The position numbers and the translations under genes were made by a program. The notes beneath the pieces are model-generated. The model had not been told where the DNA came from, did no database searches, and saw only the letters and a list, made by a program, of their open reading frames with translations. 15,298 bases of DNA, taken from NCBI GenBank assembly GCA_021734005.1, contig JAIPJV010000016.1:1-15298 (forward strand), in the 5' to 3' direction. The stretch comes from Fidelibacterota bacterium. Its GTDB lineage: Bacteria; Fidelibacterota; UBA2242; JAFGTP01. Below are positions 1 to 7,680 of the stretch, piece by piece. How positions within the stretch are numbered: position 1 is the stretch's first letter; each line of letters begins with the position of its first letter.

Positions 1-657
1 ACTGTCCGCCAGATTGAGAAAAGTTATCAGCCGGTTCAAAGCACCGCCTTCTTCAAATTTTTGCCTGAAAAAGGTTGCATCATCAGCCTTGATTCCCATG
101 GCTGCAAAGATGATATTAAAATCCTCATCCCTGGAAATTTTAGCCTGGTTAACAATCTGAGCCGCCAGTTCATTGTGAGGCAATCCAGAACCTGAAAAAA
201 TAGGTAGTTTCTGTCCTCGAATTAGAGTAGTGAGAGCATCGATTCCGGAGACTCCGGTTATAATATTGTCGCGAGGATAGGCTCGGGCATCAGGATTGAG
301 AGGATAGCCGTTTACATTGAGTTCCTTCTCGGGGATAATTTCACCACCATCATCAATAGGCCGTCCCATTCCATCAAAAGTTCGGCCGATCATATCTTCA
401 GAAACAGGCAGACGCATTGCTTCGCCGGTAAAATGGATTTTGACGCTTTCTTTGTCCAGGCCGGCCGTTCCTTCAAAAACCTGGCAAACCACCTTCTGTT
501 CGGAAACTTCCAGCACTCTGCCAATTCGCTTTTTGCCATTCTGCTCAATTTCCAGCAGTTCATCAAAACCAACATGGCCGGGATTTTCCAGAATTAAAAG
601 CGGGCCTGTGATTTCCTGAGCGCCGATCCTTCGTTTTTTATAATATTTATTAGGCAT
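1..657 (-). CDS. atpB: V-type ATP synthase subunit B, N-terminal 219 codons (cut by left edge)
   Basis: Non-catalytic nucleotide-binding subunit of the V1 head, which alternates with subunit A in the hexamer on the cytoplasmic side. Reading from the ATG at 657 to base 1 gives 219 open codons with no stop. The beta-barrel domain comes first (about residues 1-80, with IGRVLEVSEQKVVCQVFEGT), followed by the family motif DMIGRTFDGMGRP (88-100). A degenerate P-loop, FSGSGLPHN (154-162), is typical of B subunits, which bind but do not hydrolyse ATP. The rest of the fold, including the arginine finger region, lies beyond the window. The ATG sits inside the last codons of subunit A (8-base overlap) and has only a weak ribosome binding site, so translational coupling is likely. 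Identity is secure; only completeness is unknown. Confidence 0.96.
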   Translation of the reverse strand, partial: MPNKYYKKRRIGAQEITGPLLILENPGHVGFDELLEIEQNGKKRIGRVLEVSEQKVVCQVFEGTAGLDKESVKIHFTGEAMRLPVSEDMIGRTFDGMGRPIDDGGEIIPEKELNVNGYPLNPDARAYPRDNIITGVSGIDALTTLIRGQKLPIFSGSGLPHNELAAQIVNQAKISRDEDFNIIFAAMGIKADDATFFRQKFEEGGALNRLITFLNLADS

Positions 658-2407
658 ATTCTTCACTTAAATTTTCAAATTGCTGATTTAATTTTTCTTC
701 AAGCTCTTCAAATTGATCCATATCCTGATTGCTGATCTGCATTCGCATCCTTTTCAGTTCTGCAAATATATCAAGGTCAGTGATTTTAAAAAGCGGAATC
801 GCCTGTTCCAGCAAATCCCGGGCTTTGTCTTCAAATTTCAGAATCAATTTAATCATATAATGTTGTTTTTCCACAGAACAATAGGCATCAATTTCCGAGA
901 GAGCATTCTGCTGCAAAAAGCCTTCTTTGATCAGCTCGGAAACTTTAAGCAGTAACCTTTCCCGTTCCGGCAGCGCACCCTCGCCAACCAGTTGCACAAT
1001 CTGCTGAAGATGACTTTCCTTCTGTAAGATTTCCATCATTCTGTTTCTATATTTTTCAGCCGGAATGTCCTGATCATGCCACCATTGCAAAATTTCATCA
1101 AAGTATTCTGAATAGGAATCAGTCCAGGAAATTGCCGGATAATGGCGGGCATTAGCCAGTTCCTTATCAAGTGCCCAAAAAGCTCGAATGAAACGGCGGG
1201 TATTGGATGTCACCGGTTCAGAAAAATCACCTCCAGGCGGCGAGACAGCACCAATTATAGAAACGGAGCCAGCTCTATCTTCGGAAACCTGTACCCGGCC
1301 GCCGCGTTCGTAAAATTCTGCCAAACGACTTCCCAGATAGGCGGGATAGCCTTTTTCCGCTGGCATCTCCTCCATTCGACCAGAAATTTCCCGCAGCGCT
1401 TCTGCCCATCTCGATGTAGAATCAGCCATCATAGCCACATTGTAGCCCATGTCACGAAAGTATTCAGCCATTGTGATTCCTGTATAAATAGAAGATTCCC
1501 GGGCTGTAACCGGCATATTGGATGTATTGGCGATCAGAATTGTGCGTTCCATCAAACTTTTTCCGGAATGGGGATCCTGGAGTTCGGGAAATTCTTCAAG
1601 CACTTGCGCCATTTCATTCCCCCGTTCTCCACAGCCAATATAAATGATAATATCAGCATCAGCCCATTTAGCCAGCGAGTGCTGGGTAACCGTCTTGCCA
1701 GTGCCAAAGCCGCCGGGAATAGCAGCCACTCCCCCTTTGGCAATGGGAAAAAGGAAGTCAATCACCCGTTGGCCGGTAAATAGAATTTTTTCCGGCAGAA
1801 GCCGTTTGCGAAAAGGTCGCTTCTGTCTGACCGGCCATTTATGGAAAAGTTGCAATTCTTCTTCGCCATCTTCAGTTTCTACAATACAGATTGGATCGTC
1901 GATATGGTATTTATCCTTTTTAATAATTTTTTTGACTTTTCCCTCAACTCCGGGTGGCACCAGAATCCGATGTTTTAATAGACTGGTTTCTTCGACTTCG
2001 GCAATAATATGATTGGGGCTGACCAGGTCACCTTCAGAAACTTTGATCTCAGCCTGCCATTCTTTATCTCGCGGCAGAGAAGGAATATCCTGGCCGGGCG
2101 TAATAAAAAGACCTTCATTTTCATGAATTTTTTTGAGAGGCCGCTGAATACCATCAAAAGTCTCACTCATTAAACCAGGGCCCAATTCCACTGAAAGAGG
2201 TGCCCCTGTACCCCGCACTTCAGTACCGGGCTGAAGTCCAGTCGTATCTTCGTAGATCTGAATAACAACCTGATCACCATGGACTTCAATGACTTCCCCA
2301 ACCAATTTTTCATCACCAATCCGGACTTCCTCACCCATTGCAATTCCTGATGTATTTTTCGTAGTTGCAACCGGGCCCGATACTCTTGAAATTATGCCTT
2401 TACCCAT
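650..2407 (-). CDS. atpA: V-type ATP synthase catalytic subunit A
   Basis: Catalytic ATP-hydrolysing or ATP-synthesising subunit of V1; 585 residues, the usual length. An N-terminal barrel (from MGKGIISRVSGPV) is followed by the A-specific non-homologous insert (about 110-190) and the nucleotide-binding domain. Walker A is GGFGTGKT at 232-239 (K238, T239). The catalytic glutamate region GERGNEM has E261. The ADSTSRWAEALREISGR block and a C-terminal helical domain follow. The second residue of the P-loop is Gly, where many homologues have Pro or Ala. The start is supported by GGAGG 6 bases upstream, located inside the end of subunit E, whose stop overlaps this gene by 8 bases. Subunit B overlaps the 3' end. 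Very secure call. Confidence 0.98.
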   Translation of the reverse strand: MGKGIISRVSGPVATTKNTSGIAMGEEVRIGDEKLVGEVIEVHGDQVVIQIYEDTTGLQPGTEVRGTGAPLSVELGPGLMSETFDGIQRPLKKIHENEGLFITPGQDIPSLPRDKEWQAEIKVSEGDLVSPNHIIAEVEETSLLKHRILVPPGVEGKVKKIIKKDKYHIDDPICIVETEDGEEELQLFHKWPVRQKRPFRKRLLPEKILFTGQRVIDFLFPIAKGGVAAIPGGFGTGKTVTQHSLAKWADADIIIYIGCGERGNEMAQVLEEFPELQDPHSGKSLMERTILIANTSNMPVTARESSIYTGITMAEYFRDMGYNVAMMADSTSRWAEALREISGRMEEMPAEKGYPAYLGSRLAEFYERGGRVQVSEDRAGSVSIIGAVSPPGGDFSEPVTSNTRRFIRAFWALDKELANARHYPAISWTDSYSEYFDEILQWWHDQDIPAEKYRNRMMEILQKESHLQQIVQLVGEGALPERERLLLKVSELIKEGFLQQNALSEIDAYCSVEKQHYMIKLILKFEDKARDLLEQAIPLFKITDLDIFAELKRMRMQISNQDMDQFEELEEKLNQQFENLSEEYA

Positions 2408-2987
2408 TGAAATCCTCCGAATTATGCAGAGATTTTAGCAATTTTTCCTTATTTGCGGCTACCAGATTTTCAGCCAGAGTAGAAAAAGTGAAATCATATT
2501 CATCTTTGGCGCTCGTCAATATAAAACCGGTTTGAGACAATTGTTCCTCAATTGGAATATCCTTTTTCTTGAAAATGGATTGAAGCTGCTTCCCATCTTT
2601 TGGATTGCAGAGCAAAGTAAAGTTCTCCTCCCCTTCCGGAAGAATGGATTCGACCTGATCCAAAATCCAGTCATCGAGATGGCCATTCTGAAAAAGTTGA
2701 TGGAGACGATCCTGCAGGTCTTTAGTAAGGTCATTGAAAATTTCCTGTTCAATAGCCAGTCGTTTTTTGCGAGTCTGAATCTCCTGCTCATATTCAATCT
2801 TCTGTTTTTCCCGGGCGAATCTGTCCTCTTGCTGCTCTTCAGCTTTACTGACAATCCGGTCGGCTTTGCGGCGGGCTGTTCTCAGAGTTCTATCCCGAAC
2901 CTTTTCAGCACGTGAGCGTATTTTTTCAGCTTCCTGTTCAGCATTGCTGATTATTTTTTCTTTTAATTCTGTTAATTTTTTAGTCAT
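2400..2987 (-). CDS. atpE: V-type ATP synthase subunit E (peripheral stalk)
   Basis: Peripheral stalk subunit that pairs with the coiled-coil H/G subunit to hold the A3B3 head against the membrane part. It has 195 residues, normal for the family. The first 90 or so residues are a highly charged Lys/Glu/Arg helix suited to a coiled coil. A globular C-terminal half follows, ending in the family-like segment STLAENLVAANKEKLLKSL. The start ATG shares the sequence ATGA with the stop of subunit F (bases 2984-2987), a classic coupling overlap. The 3' end overlaps subunit A. Identity rests on this architecture together with operon position, since E subunits diverge fast. Confidence 0.9.
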   Translation of the reverse strand: MTKKLTELKEKIISNAEQEAEKIRSRAEKVRDRTLRTARRKADRIVSKAEEQQEDRFAREKQKIEYEQEIQTRKKRLAIEQEIFNDLTKDLQDRLHQLFQNGHLDDWILDQVESILPEGEENFTLLCNPKDGKQLQSIFKKKDIPIEEQLSQTGFILTSAKDEYDFTFSTLAENLVAANKEKLLKSLHNSEDFNG

Positions 2988-3286
2988 ATATCGATTGACA
3001 GAGTCCTGTTAATTAAGTTAAGTACTTTGCCCCTTTCCTGCCATCCATCCTTATCCGGGATTTCCACGATAAGGGGTATTTCACTATCCATTTTCTGTTC
3101 TTCGATCAGGGATTTTATAGGACTGGCTTTTTGTTCGGTTATAAACAAAATTGCCAGTTCCTGATCATCGATAGTTTCCTGAAAAATAGTTCTCAGATCG
3201 CTATCATCATTAACTTCGATTGTCTCAATACCAGCCAGTTTAAACCCCCGGCAGGTAAAGGGATCGCCAATTAATTTAATCTTCAT
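2984..3286 (-). CDS. atpF: V-type ATP synthase subunit F (central stalk)
   Basis: Small central-stalk protein that binds the D rotor subunit and modulates ATPase activity. It has 100 residues, the usual size. It begins with a beta strand plus glycine pattern (MKIKLIGDPFTCRGFKLAGI) typical of the F family Rossmann-like fold. Further matching segments are LAILFITEQ (44-52) and PLIVEIP (70-76). A GGGAAAGGGA ribosome binding stretch lies 7 bases before the ATG. It follows subunit K after a 47-base gap, the largest gap inside the operon, and overlaps subunit E by 4 bases. Called NtpG in the Enterococcus naming scheme. Confidence 0.92.
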   Translation of the reverse strand: MKIKLIGDPFTCRGFKLAGIETIEVNDDSDLRTIFQETIDDQELAILFITEQKASPIKSLIEEQKMDSEIPLIVEIPDKDGWQERGKVLNLINRTLSIDI

Positions 3287-3333
3287 TTGTCTGTCCCTTT
3301 CCCGGACGAATCAGCAGAAAAATCAGCTTGTTT

Positions 3334-3720
3334 TTATATTTTACCAAGGATCAATACAGCGATGATCAGGCCCCAGATTGCTAATCCTTCGGCCAATCCG
3401 GCAAATACAATTACCCGGCCTGTAATCTCAGGTTTTTCCGCTATAGCAGCTACAGCAGCAGAACCGATTTTGGATAGAGCTATAGCAGCGCCAATTACAG
3501 AAATTCCCAGAGCGAGTCCGGCTGCCAGAAAAGCCATTCCAACGGCGCTATCTCCAGTAACCCTGGCTGCCTGGGCTTCTTCCTGAACTGCTTCCTGTGC
3601 CATCAAGCCATTGGGCACCAGCACTACAAATAGACCAATTATCAATAAGATTACTGCTAAGACGGAAAAGGCTGTATTGATACCTTTCATGCTTTTAAAT
3701 GTTGAAGACAAATTTGTCAT
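3334..3720 (-). CDS. atpK: V-type ATP synthase subunit K (membrane rotor proteolipid)
   Basis: The c-type ring subunit that carries the coupling ion. It has 128 residues. An N-terminal hydrophobic helix (about 16-36) ends near GLMAQEA, which could be a signal peptidase site or a retained helix. It is followed by one c-type hairpin: helix about 59-94, loop EKPEITG, helix about 102-126. The ion-binding carboxylate is E111 in FAGLAEGLAIWGL. Aligned by eye to Na+-type c subunits, the helix 1 Gln position is Leu82 and the Ser after the Glu is Gly112. The known Na+ signature is therefore missing, which favours H+ coupling (inference). It is a single-hairpin form, not the duplicated four-helix NtpK of Enterococcus. 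AGGAGG lies 4 bases before the ATG. Confidence 0.95.
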   Translation of the reverse strand: MTNLSSTFKSMKGINTAFSVLAVILLIIGLFVVLVPNGLMAQEAVQEEAQAARVTGDSAVGMAFLAAGLALGISVIGAAIALSKIGSAAVAAIAEKPEITGRVIVFAGLAEGLAIWGLIIAVLILGKI

Positions 3721-3732
3721 TTTTCCTCCTGT

Positions 3733-5628
3733 TTATTTTATCTTGACGGGTTTATAGGCCGATTTTCCCACTACAAAAAATCTTGAGAAAAATTCATAAT
3801 ATTCCAAACGCAAAGTCTGAATGAAAACAATCAGTCCCTCGAGCATAATTATACTCATATGACCTAGAATCAACATTGATAATTTGCCACCTAGTGTGCC
3901 TCCACTTAGACTGGTTGATATCTTGATTATGGAAAATGTTAAAATAGCATGGCCGATATTAAAGGCAGCTACACGAATAAAGGATAGAGTATTGGATATT
4001 ACAGCAATAGAGACATGGATAATTTCAACTATTGATTCCATGATAGTTTCGCTTTCCAGACCGGTCGTGATCGACTGCAAAATTGGGCGCCCCAGAGCAA
4101 TCACCAATATCGAGAAAACTGCCAGCGAACTTTCCAGATAGATAACTGAACTGGTACTGGACTGGATTGTCGAGTAAATAATAAAAATAATGCTTATATA
4201 GAATGTAAAACCGGGCAGTCCTTCGGCCGATAAAAAAAGTTCTCGATAATTTTTATTAACTAAATCCTCGACCATACGCAAAATAAAACCGGTGCTGACC
4301 ATAAAAATTCCAAAATAAAGCCCCAGTATCATGGCGTTTTCGGTATTTTCAAAGGGCGAAAACCACAGAGGTTGAAAAGGATGCATTCCAAAATATTCAC
4401 CAAATAGAGCGCCAAAAACCATGGAAGACAGTCCCATATAAATCAGAAAATAGGAAAATTTGCGAAGAAATCGATAAAGCCACATTCCTATTCCACAAAG
4501 GAGTAGAACCAAACCATGGCCAATATCTCCGAACATTATCCCAAACATAACCAGAAAAGTGATCATTGTTGGGACAGTTGGATCAAGCCCCTTGTAGGAA
4601 GGCACACCATAGGTAGAAATCAGCGATTCAAAAGGGCTTATGAATCCGGGATTGTCGAGTTTTACCGGAGTCTGGTCGGCCTCTTGACTGTTGCGGCCGA
4701 TCTTTTCTTCTTCAATAATGTATAAATTCTCATCATCTTCGATTTCTTTCTTTATTTTGCGGGCTGAACGGGTCGGGACATAGGAATTAATGAAATAGAC
4801 ATTTTTTGTGCGCCCCATCTGGTTGATCCACTGGAGTTCTTTGATGGCTGTTTCCAGACGTTTCTTGAGGGAAAGTAAATTTTCCCGACCATCTTCACCC
4901 ATATCAAAAATGTCGGATTGAATCTGGGTGCGCTGTTCATTGATTTCCCAAAAATTAATTTCAACCTGTTCTTTGCAGTCAGTAATTGTGCCTTCAAATT
5001 TATTAAACCGCTCCAATTCTGAAAATCTGATGCGGTTGGTTATTCTTTGAAAGCGTTCTTTTTCATCACCGGGATAGAAAATTAGAACAGGGATGGAGCC
5101 ACGAATATGGGAACTGTGGAAAATATAGAAGTTGTCAATATCACGCACGTCCTGCAGACTCTCTTTTTCATCAACAGGAATTGTTCCGCCAACCATGTTG
5201 AAATATTGCCCTTCAAAAAGATACTGCATTTCAAAATCAGTGTCGGGAAAAAGTGAAAGCAATTCAGCAATTATGTCGAGTTCGTGTTCTTCTTTTTCTA
5301 ATTGCTTTTGTTTTTGCTCCCTTTTGCGCAGTTCCCGATTAAAGCGGTCAATGAAACTACGGGCTTCGTGCTGAACTTCATCAGGCTTTACAGCGACGCC
5401 TTCAATCCTGCGTTCGGCGATTCCAAAATAATCGATAATCTTTTCGATTTCATTTTTTTGCTGCCTGAGGGTATTGATCTGATCAGCGGTGCGGGGCTGA
5501 TTCAGATTTTCGTCGTCCACTTTTGTGAGGTGAAACTCGCCTTTTTCACCAATGTACTCAATAGTTTTCCGCAATCCGGTTTCCCGGGAAGCAAACAGAA
5601 GATGGGTCATTGATTCAGGCAGCCACAT
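3733..5628 (-). CDS. atpI: V-type ATP synthase subunit I (membrane stator, a-type)
   Basis: Stator subunit that provides the ion half-channels next to the K ring. It has 631 residues. The cytoplasmic N-terminal half (about 1-330) holds long charged helices with a KNEIEKIIDYFGIAERR segment. The C-terminal half has about seven to eight membrane helices. The conserved arginine is R552 in NTLSFIRVAAFNIGHA. A second conserved block near the end, GLIVFIQTLRLEYYEFFSRF, carries E597 and R607. These are hallmark residues of the family. AGGAG lies 9 bases before the ATG, formed from the last codons of subunit C, whose stop ends one base before this start. Length and topology are normal. Confidence 0.97.
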   Translation of the reverse strand: MWLPESMTHLLFASRETGLRKTIEYIGEKGEFHLTKVDDENLNQPRTADQINTLRQQKNEIEKIIDYFGIAERRIEGVAVKPDEVQHEARSFIDRFNRELRKREQKQKQLEKEEHELDIIAELLSLFPDTDFEMQYLFEGQYFNMVGGTIPVDEKESLQDVRDIDNFYIFHSSHIRGSIPVLIFYPGDEKERFQRITNRIRFSELERFNKFEGTITDCKEQVEINFWEINEQRTQIQSDIFDMGEDGRENLLSLKKRLETAIKELQWINQMGRTKNVYFINSYVPTRSARKIKKEIEDDENLYIIEEEKIGRNSQEADQTPVKLDNPGFISPFESLISTYGVPSYKGLDPTVPTMITFLVMFGIMFGDIGHGLVLLLCGIGMWLYRFLRKFSYFLIYMGLSSMVFGALFGEYFGMHPFQPLWFSPFENTENAMILGLYFGIFMVSTGFILRMVEDLVNKNYRELFLSAEGLPGFTFYISIIFIIYSTIQSSTSSVIYLESSLAVFSILVIALGRPILQSITTGLESETIMESIVEIIHVSIAVISNTLSFIRVAAFNIGHAILTFSIIKISTSLSGGTLGGKLSMLILGHMSIIMLEGLIVFIQTLRLEYYEFFSRFFVVGKSAYKPVKIK

Positions 5629-5629
5629 A

Positions 5630-6493
5630 TTATTTTTCTCCTATTGCAGTATAGATTGTATCTTTTTTGAGATTGTATTTTAGTCCTTTATAAATGGACA
5701 AAAGCTGGCTGGTTTTTATTTTGAAAATTCTGAGAAAACTCAGGATTGCCGCCATTGTGTACATTTCTTCTTTAAAAGTTTTGTAGCAAAGATTGTATAA
5801 TTTTTCTTGATAATCCTCACTGTTTAAACCTTGTAATTTATTGATTTTATCAGCAATCAGCTCATGGAATGCCAGATACTGTTTGATTTCAAAATCCTCA
5901 AGTTGATAATTGTTTTGCAGCCGGTAATACCAGTTTTGATTAACCAGAATAATCCAATTGATCAGGAATTGGCGGGTGATTTTGCGGTCGTTCCATAGAA
6001 GATTTTCCAGCGAATCAAGAAGTAAATTGTAGTAGCGGCTTTCCAGTTTAAATTCTATATCAGTTTTGTTGCCACTGGATTGATAGCGGCTAACTCCACT
6101 TTTCCATGCTTCCTGCCAGGGTGTGTTTTCAAGTTCCTGACCGATTTCCTCCATGGTGTAGTTACTGTCCTTAAATAATTTAAATTGGCTTTTATGACCA
6201 TACAGAGCATTTTTGATATCTTCCAGTTCATAGATGCGCATGTAGTCGGTGAAAAATTCCTGAGCAGAGCTCTGTAATTGATTTTGTATTTTTTTTGAGA
6301 ATTGATAAACCTGTTCCCCCAGATAATCCTCAATTTTTTCTTCGTGCAGGGGAAATCGGGAGATTAGTTTGATATTTTTTAGGTTATTAAGAAAGGCCCG
6401 AATATTATCAACTTCTGTCAGTCCCTGAAAAGTTTTTCTTTCAGGAAAATATGTAAAAATTACCCGCAATCTTGGATATATTGAATAATACAT
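5630..6493 (-). CDS. atpC: V-type ATP synthase subunit C (d-type rotor collar)
   Basis: Funnel-shaped subunit that links the central stalk to the K ring. It has 287 residues, somewhat shorter than the 320-350 usual for bacterial and archaeal homologues. The opening YYSIYPRLRVIFTYF and the following helices resemble the family start (a tyrosine-containing segment, then an Arg-rich helix). The whole chain is predicted helical and rich in Tyr, Leu and Lys. Its ATG immediately follows the TAA of the coiled-coil subunit (TAAATG), and it has no good ribosome binding site, so coupling is likely. Identity rests partly on position between H and I. The gene order C before I differs from Enterococcus (I-K-E-C). 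Confidence 0.85.
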   Translation of the reverse strand: MYYSIYPRLRVIFTYFPERKTFQGLTEVDNIRAFLNNLKNIKLISRFPLHEEKIEDYLGEQVYQFSKKIQNQLQSSAQEFFTDYMRIYELEDIKNALYGHKSQFKLFKDSNYTMEEIGQELENTPWQEAWKSGVSRYQSSGNKTDIEFKLESRYYNLLLDSLENLLWNDRKITRQFLINWIILVNQNWYYRLQNNYQLEDFEIKQYLAFHELIADKINKLQGLNSEDYQEKLYNLCYKTFKEEMYTMAAILSFLRIFKIKTSQLLSIYKGLKYNLKKDTIYTAIGEK

Positions 6494-6814
6494 TTATTTT
6501 TCTAGCAATTTATTGACAAGATCCTCAAGCATTTTATCTTTTATTGATTGATAATGGGAGCGGATTCTTTTTTCAAATTTTTCATTTTTCTGGTCTTTTT
6601 TATGTTGAAGATCTTGAGCGTACTCCTCGAGCTGCTCCTCATAATCCTGAGCTTTTTGTGAGGCTTTCTCCTTTGCCTCTTTAATCATTTGTTCTTTTTT
6701 TTGATTAGCTTCCTGCCGAATTATATCAGCTTCCTGTTGGGCAGAATCTACTTTTTGGCGGGCTTCTTTTTCAATCTCTATTATTTGCTCAATCTTCTCT
6801 TCCATGGCTTTCAT
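6494..6814 (-). CDS. atpH: V-type ATP synthase coiled-coil stalk subunit (H/G type)
   Basis: Partner of subunit E in the peripheral stalk. It has 106 residues and is nearly all one charged helix rich in Glu, Lys and Gln with no Pro. It has the typical pattern of Ala, Ile and Leu spaced for a right-handed coil (IEKEARQKVDSAQQEADIIR). Two starts are possible: the ATG at 6814, which has AAAGG directly against it, or Met4 at 6805, which has AAAGG at a 9-base spacing and may be the true start. It overlaps the end of the small membrane ORF and is followed at once by subunit C. It could equally be named subunit G, or NtpF in Enterococcus. Confidence 0.85.
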   Translation of the reverse strand: MKAMEEKIEQIIEIEKEARQKVDSAQQEADIIRQEANQKKEQMIKEAKEKASQKAQDYEEQLEEYAQDLQHKKDQKNEKFEKRIRSHYQSIKDKMLEDLVNKLLEK

Positions 6815-6926
6815 CCTTTCCCTTGAGCCGCTTAAATTCTGTAATTATTACAAAGATAAGTCCGACTGCTATCAGAACCCTGATAAAGATTAAAATCCAT
6901 AATAATATTTTTGAACCTAATTCCAC
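6789..6926 (-). CDS. Small single-pass membrane ORF heading the V-ATPase operon (45 residues, hypothetical)
   Basis: An open frame from a GTG at 6926 to a TGA at 6789. The predicted chain starts VELGSKILLWILIFIRVLIA, continues VGLIFVIITEFKRLKGK and ends DESHGRED. There is one clear hydrophobic helix (about residues 7-28), then a basic stretch (KRLKGK), consistent with a cytoplasmic C-terminus. It overlaps the start of the coiled-coil subunit by 17 to 26 bases, so the two would be coupled. No Shine-Dalgarno is visible, but a promoter-like pair would place the transcript start at the GTG, as in leaderless mRNA. Position recalls small membrane proteins such as AtpI/AtpZ at the head of F-ATPase operons; no homology to them is claimed. 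Function is unknown. Confidence 0.5.
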   Translation of the reverse strand: MELGSKILLWILIFIRVLIAVGLIFVIITEFKRLKGKDESHGRED

Positions 6927-6932
6927 GAGACA

Positions 6933-6961
6933 AAGGTAATTGTGATAAATTTAAAAGTCAA
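6933..6961 (-). promoter_or_regulatory. Putative sigma-70-type promoter of the V-ATPase operon
   Basis: Read on the minus strand, TTGACT (6961-6956, five of six matches to consensus) is separated by 17 bases from TACCTT (6938-6933). The latter keeps the important first two and last bases of TATAAT. Initiation about 7 bases downstream would fall at 6926-6927, next to the GTG of the small membrane ORF. This is the only good pair in the gap. The spacing is ideal and the -10 match is modest. Confidence 0.45.
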
Positions 6962-6965
6962 GAAC

Positions 6966-7023
6966 GGAGTTGCATCTTTAAACTCCTTAATATCAATTTT
7001 CAGGAGTTGTATTAACTACTCCT
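6966..7023. repeat. Alternating inverted repeats AGGAGT / ACTCCT in the divergent promoter region
   Basis: Four short arms alternate in orientation: GGAGTT (6966-6971), AACTCCT (6981-6987), AGGAGTT (7002-7008) and ACTCCT (7018-7023). Each neighbouring pair can form a 6-7 bp stem with a loop of 9, 14 or 10 bases, so alternative hairpins exclude one another. The block lies upstream of the V-ATPase promoter and before the UPF0158 gene. It could be paired operator sites or an RNA switch, and neither can be told from sequence alone. Confidence 0.45.
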
Positions 7024-7127
7024 AATTAACTGCTAAGAACTAATTATCACCTTACATTTTTGATTCAAATATTTTAAATTCTCCCATTATGAAATTGCTG
7101 ATAAACTAATAAAATGTTAGGTCGAAC

Positions 7128-7607
7128 ATGAGTAAAAAACCAAAATTAACAGATTTGATGTTTGGAGCAGAAAATAATGATGATATATTCTGTTCCTATT
7201 TAGATAAAGAAACCGGAAAAGTCTATACCTTTCCCCAAAGTGCCTTTGAAAAACTATATGATGATGATTTTAGTAGTTTTGAAGTGGATATATTCAATAA
7301 AGATGTTGAATTAGCCAAAAAAATTGAAAACAATGAAGAAAAATATGTAGCTCTGCCCTCCAAACGTGATATCAATGAATGGGAGATCATGCGGGATTTT
7401 TGTTATTCTGTTGAAGATGATGAGAAATCTCAGGAATTACTAAATGCAATTCATGGAAAAGGCGCTTTCCGCTATTTTAAAGATACTATTGCTAGAATGG
7501 GTATCAGGGAAGACTGGTTCAAATTTCGCGATCAGAAAATTAAACAAAAAATTGTTAAGTGGTGTGAAAGAAATGATGTTGATTATATCGATGATGTTGA
7601 TAAATGA
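7128..7607 (+). CDS. UPF0158 family protein, function unknown
   Basis: A 159-residue acidic soluble protein. The C-terminal part matches the UPF0158 pattern: GKGAFRYFKDTIARMG (110-125), then EDWFKFRDQKIKQKIVKWCE, ending in Asp-rich residues. The N-terminal part has a DDIFCSYLDKETGKVYTF segment, as in relatives that begin with a short beta hairpin. No catalytic motif is recognisable and no role is known for the family. Codons are A+T-rich like those of the helicase cluster downstream and unlike the V-ATPase operon. The ribosome binding site is weak (TAGG 7 bases before the ATG). It is 190 bases from the next gene, so it may be a separate transcript. Confidence 0.8.
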   Translation: MSKKPKLTDLMFGAENNDDIFCSYLDKETGKVYTFPQSAFEKLYDDDFSSFEVDIFNKDVELAKKIENNEEKYVALPSKRDINEWEIMRDFCYSVEDDEKSQELLNAIHGKGAFRYFKDTIARMGIREDWFKFRDQKIKQKIVKWCERNDVDYIDDVDK

Positions 7608-7680
7608 ATGATCTTTTACAAACCAAATAGGGAATAAAAATCTATGGAAAATTAAGTCTTATCAAAAAATAGGTTCTACC

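Noticed and set aside
1142..1783. A 213-codon open frame on the plus strand
   Set aside because: It lies wholly antisense to the strongly conserved subunit A coding region, is rich in Cys, His and Arg with no recognisable motif, and is explained by the base composition of the true gene.
3287..3586. A 99-codon plus-strand frame rich in Ala and Pro
   Set aside because: It is antisense to the proteolipid gene, whose Ala/Gly-rich codons produce such open frames on the opposite strand. It has no homologous pattern of its own.
7060..7090. Possible promoter for the UPF0158 gene (TTGATT ... CATTAT)
   Set aside because: The spacing is 19 bases and both hexamers match poorly in a very A+T-rich region, where such pairs occur by chance.
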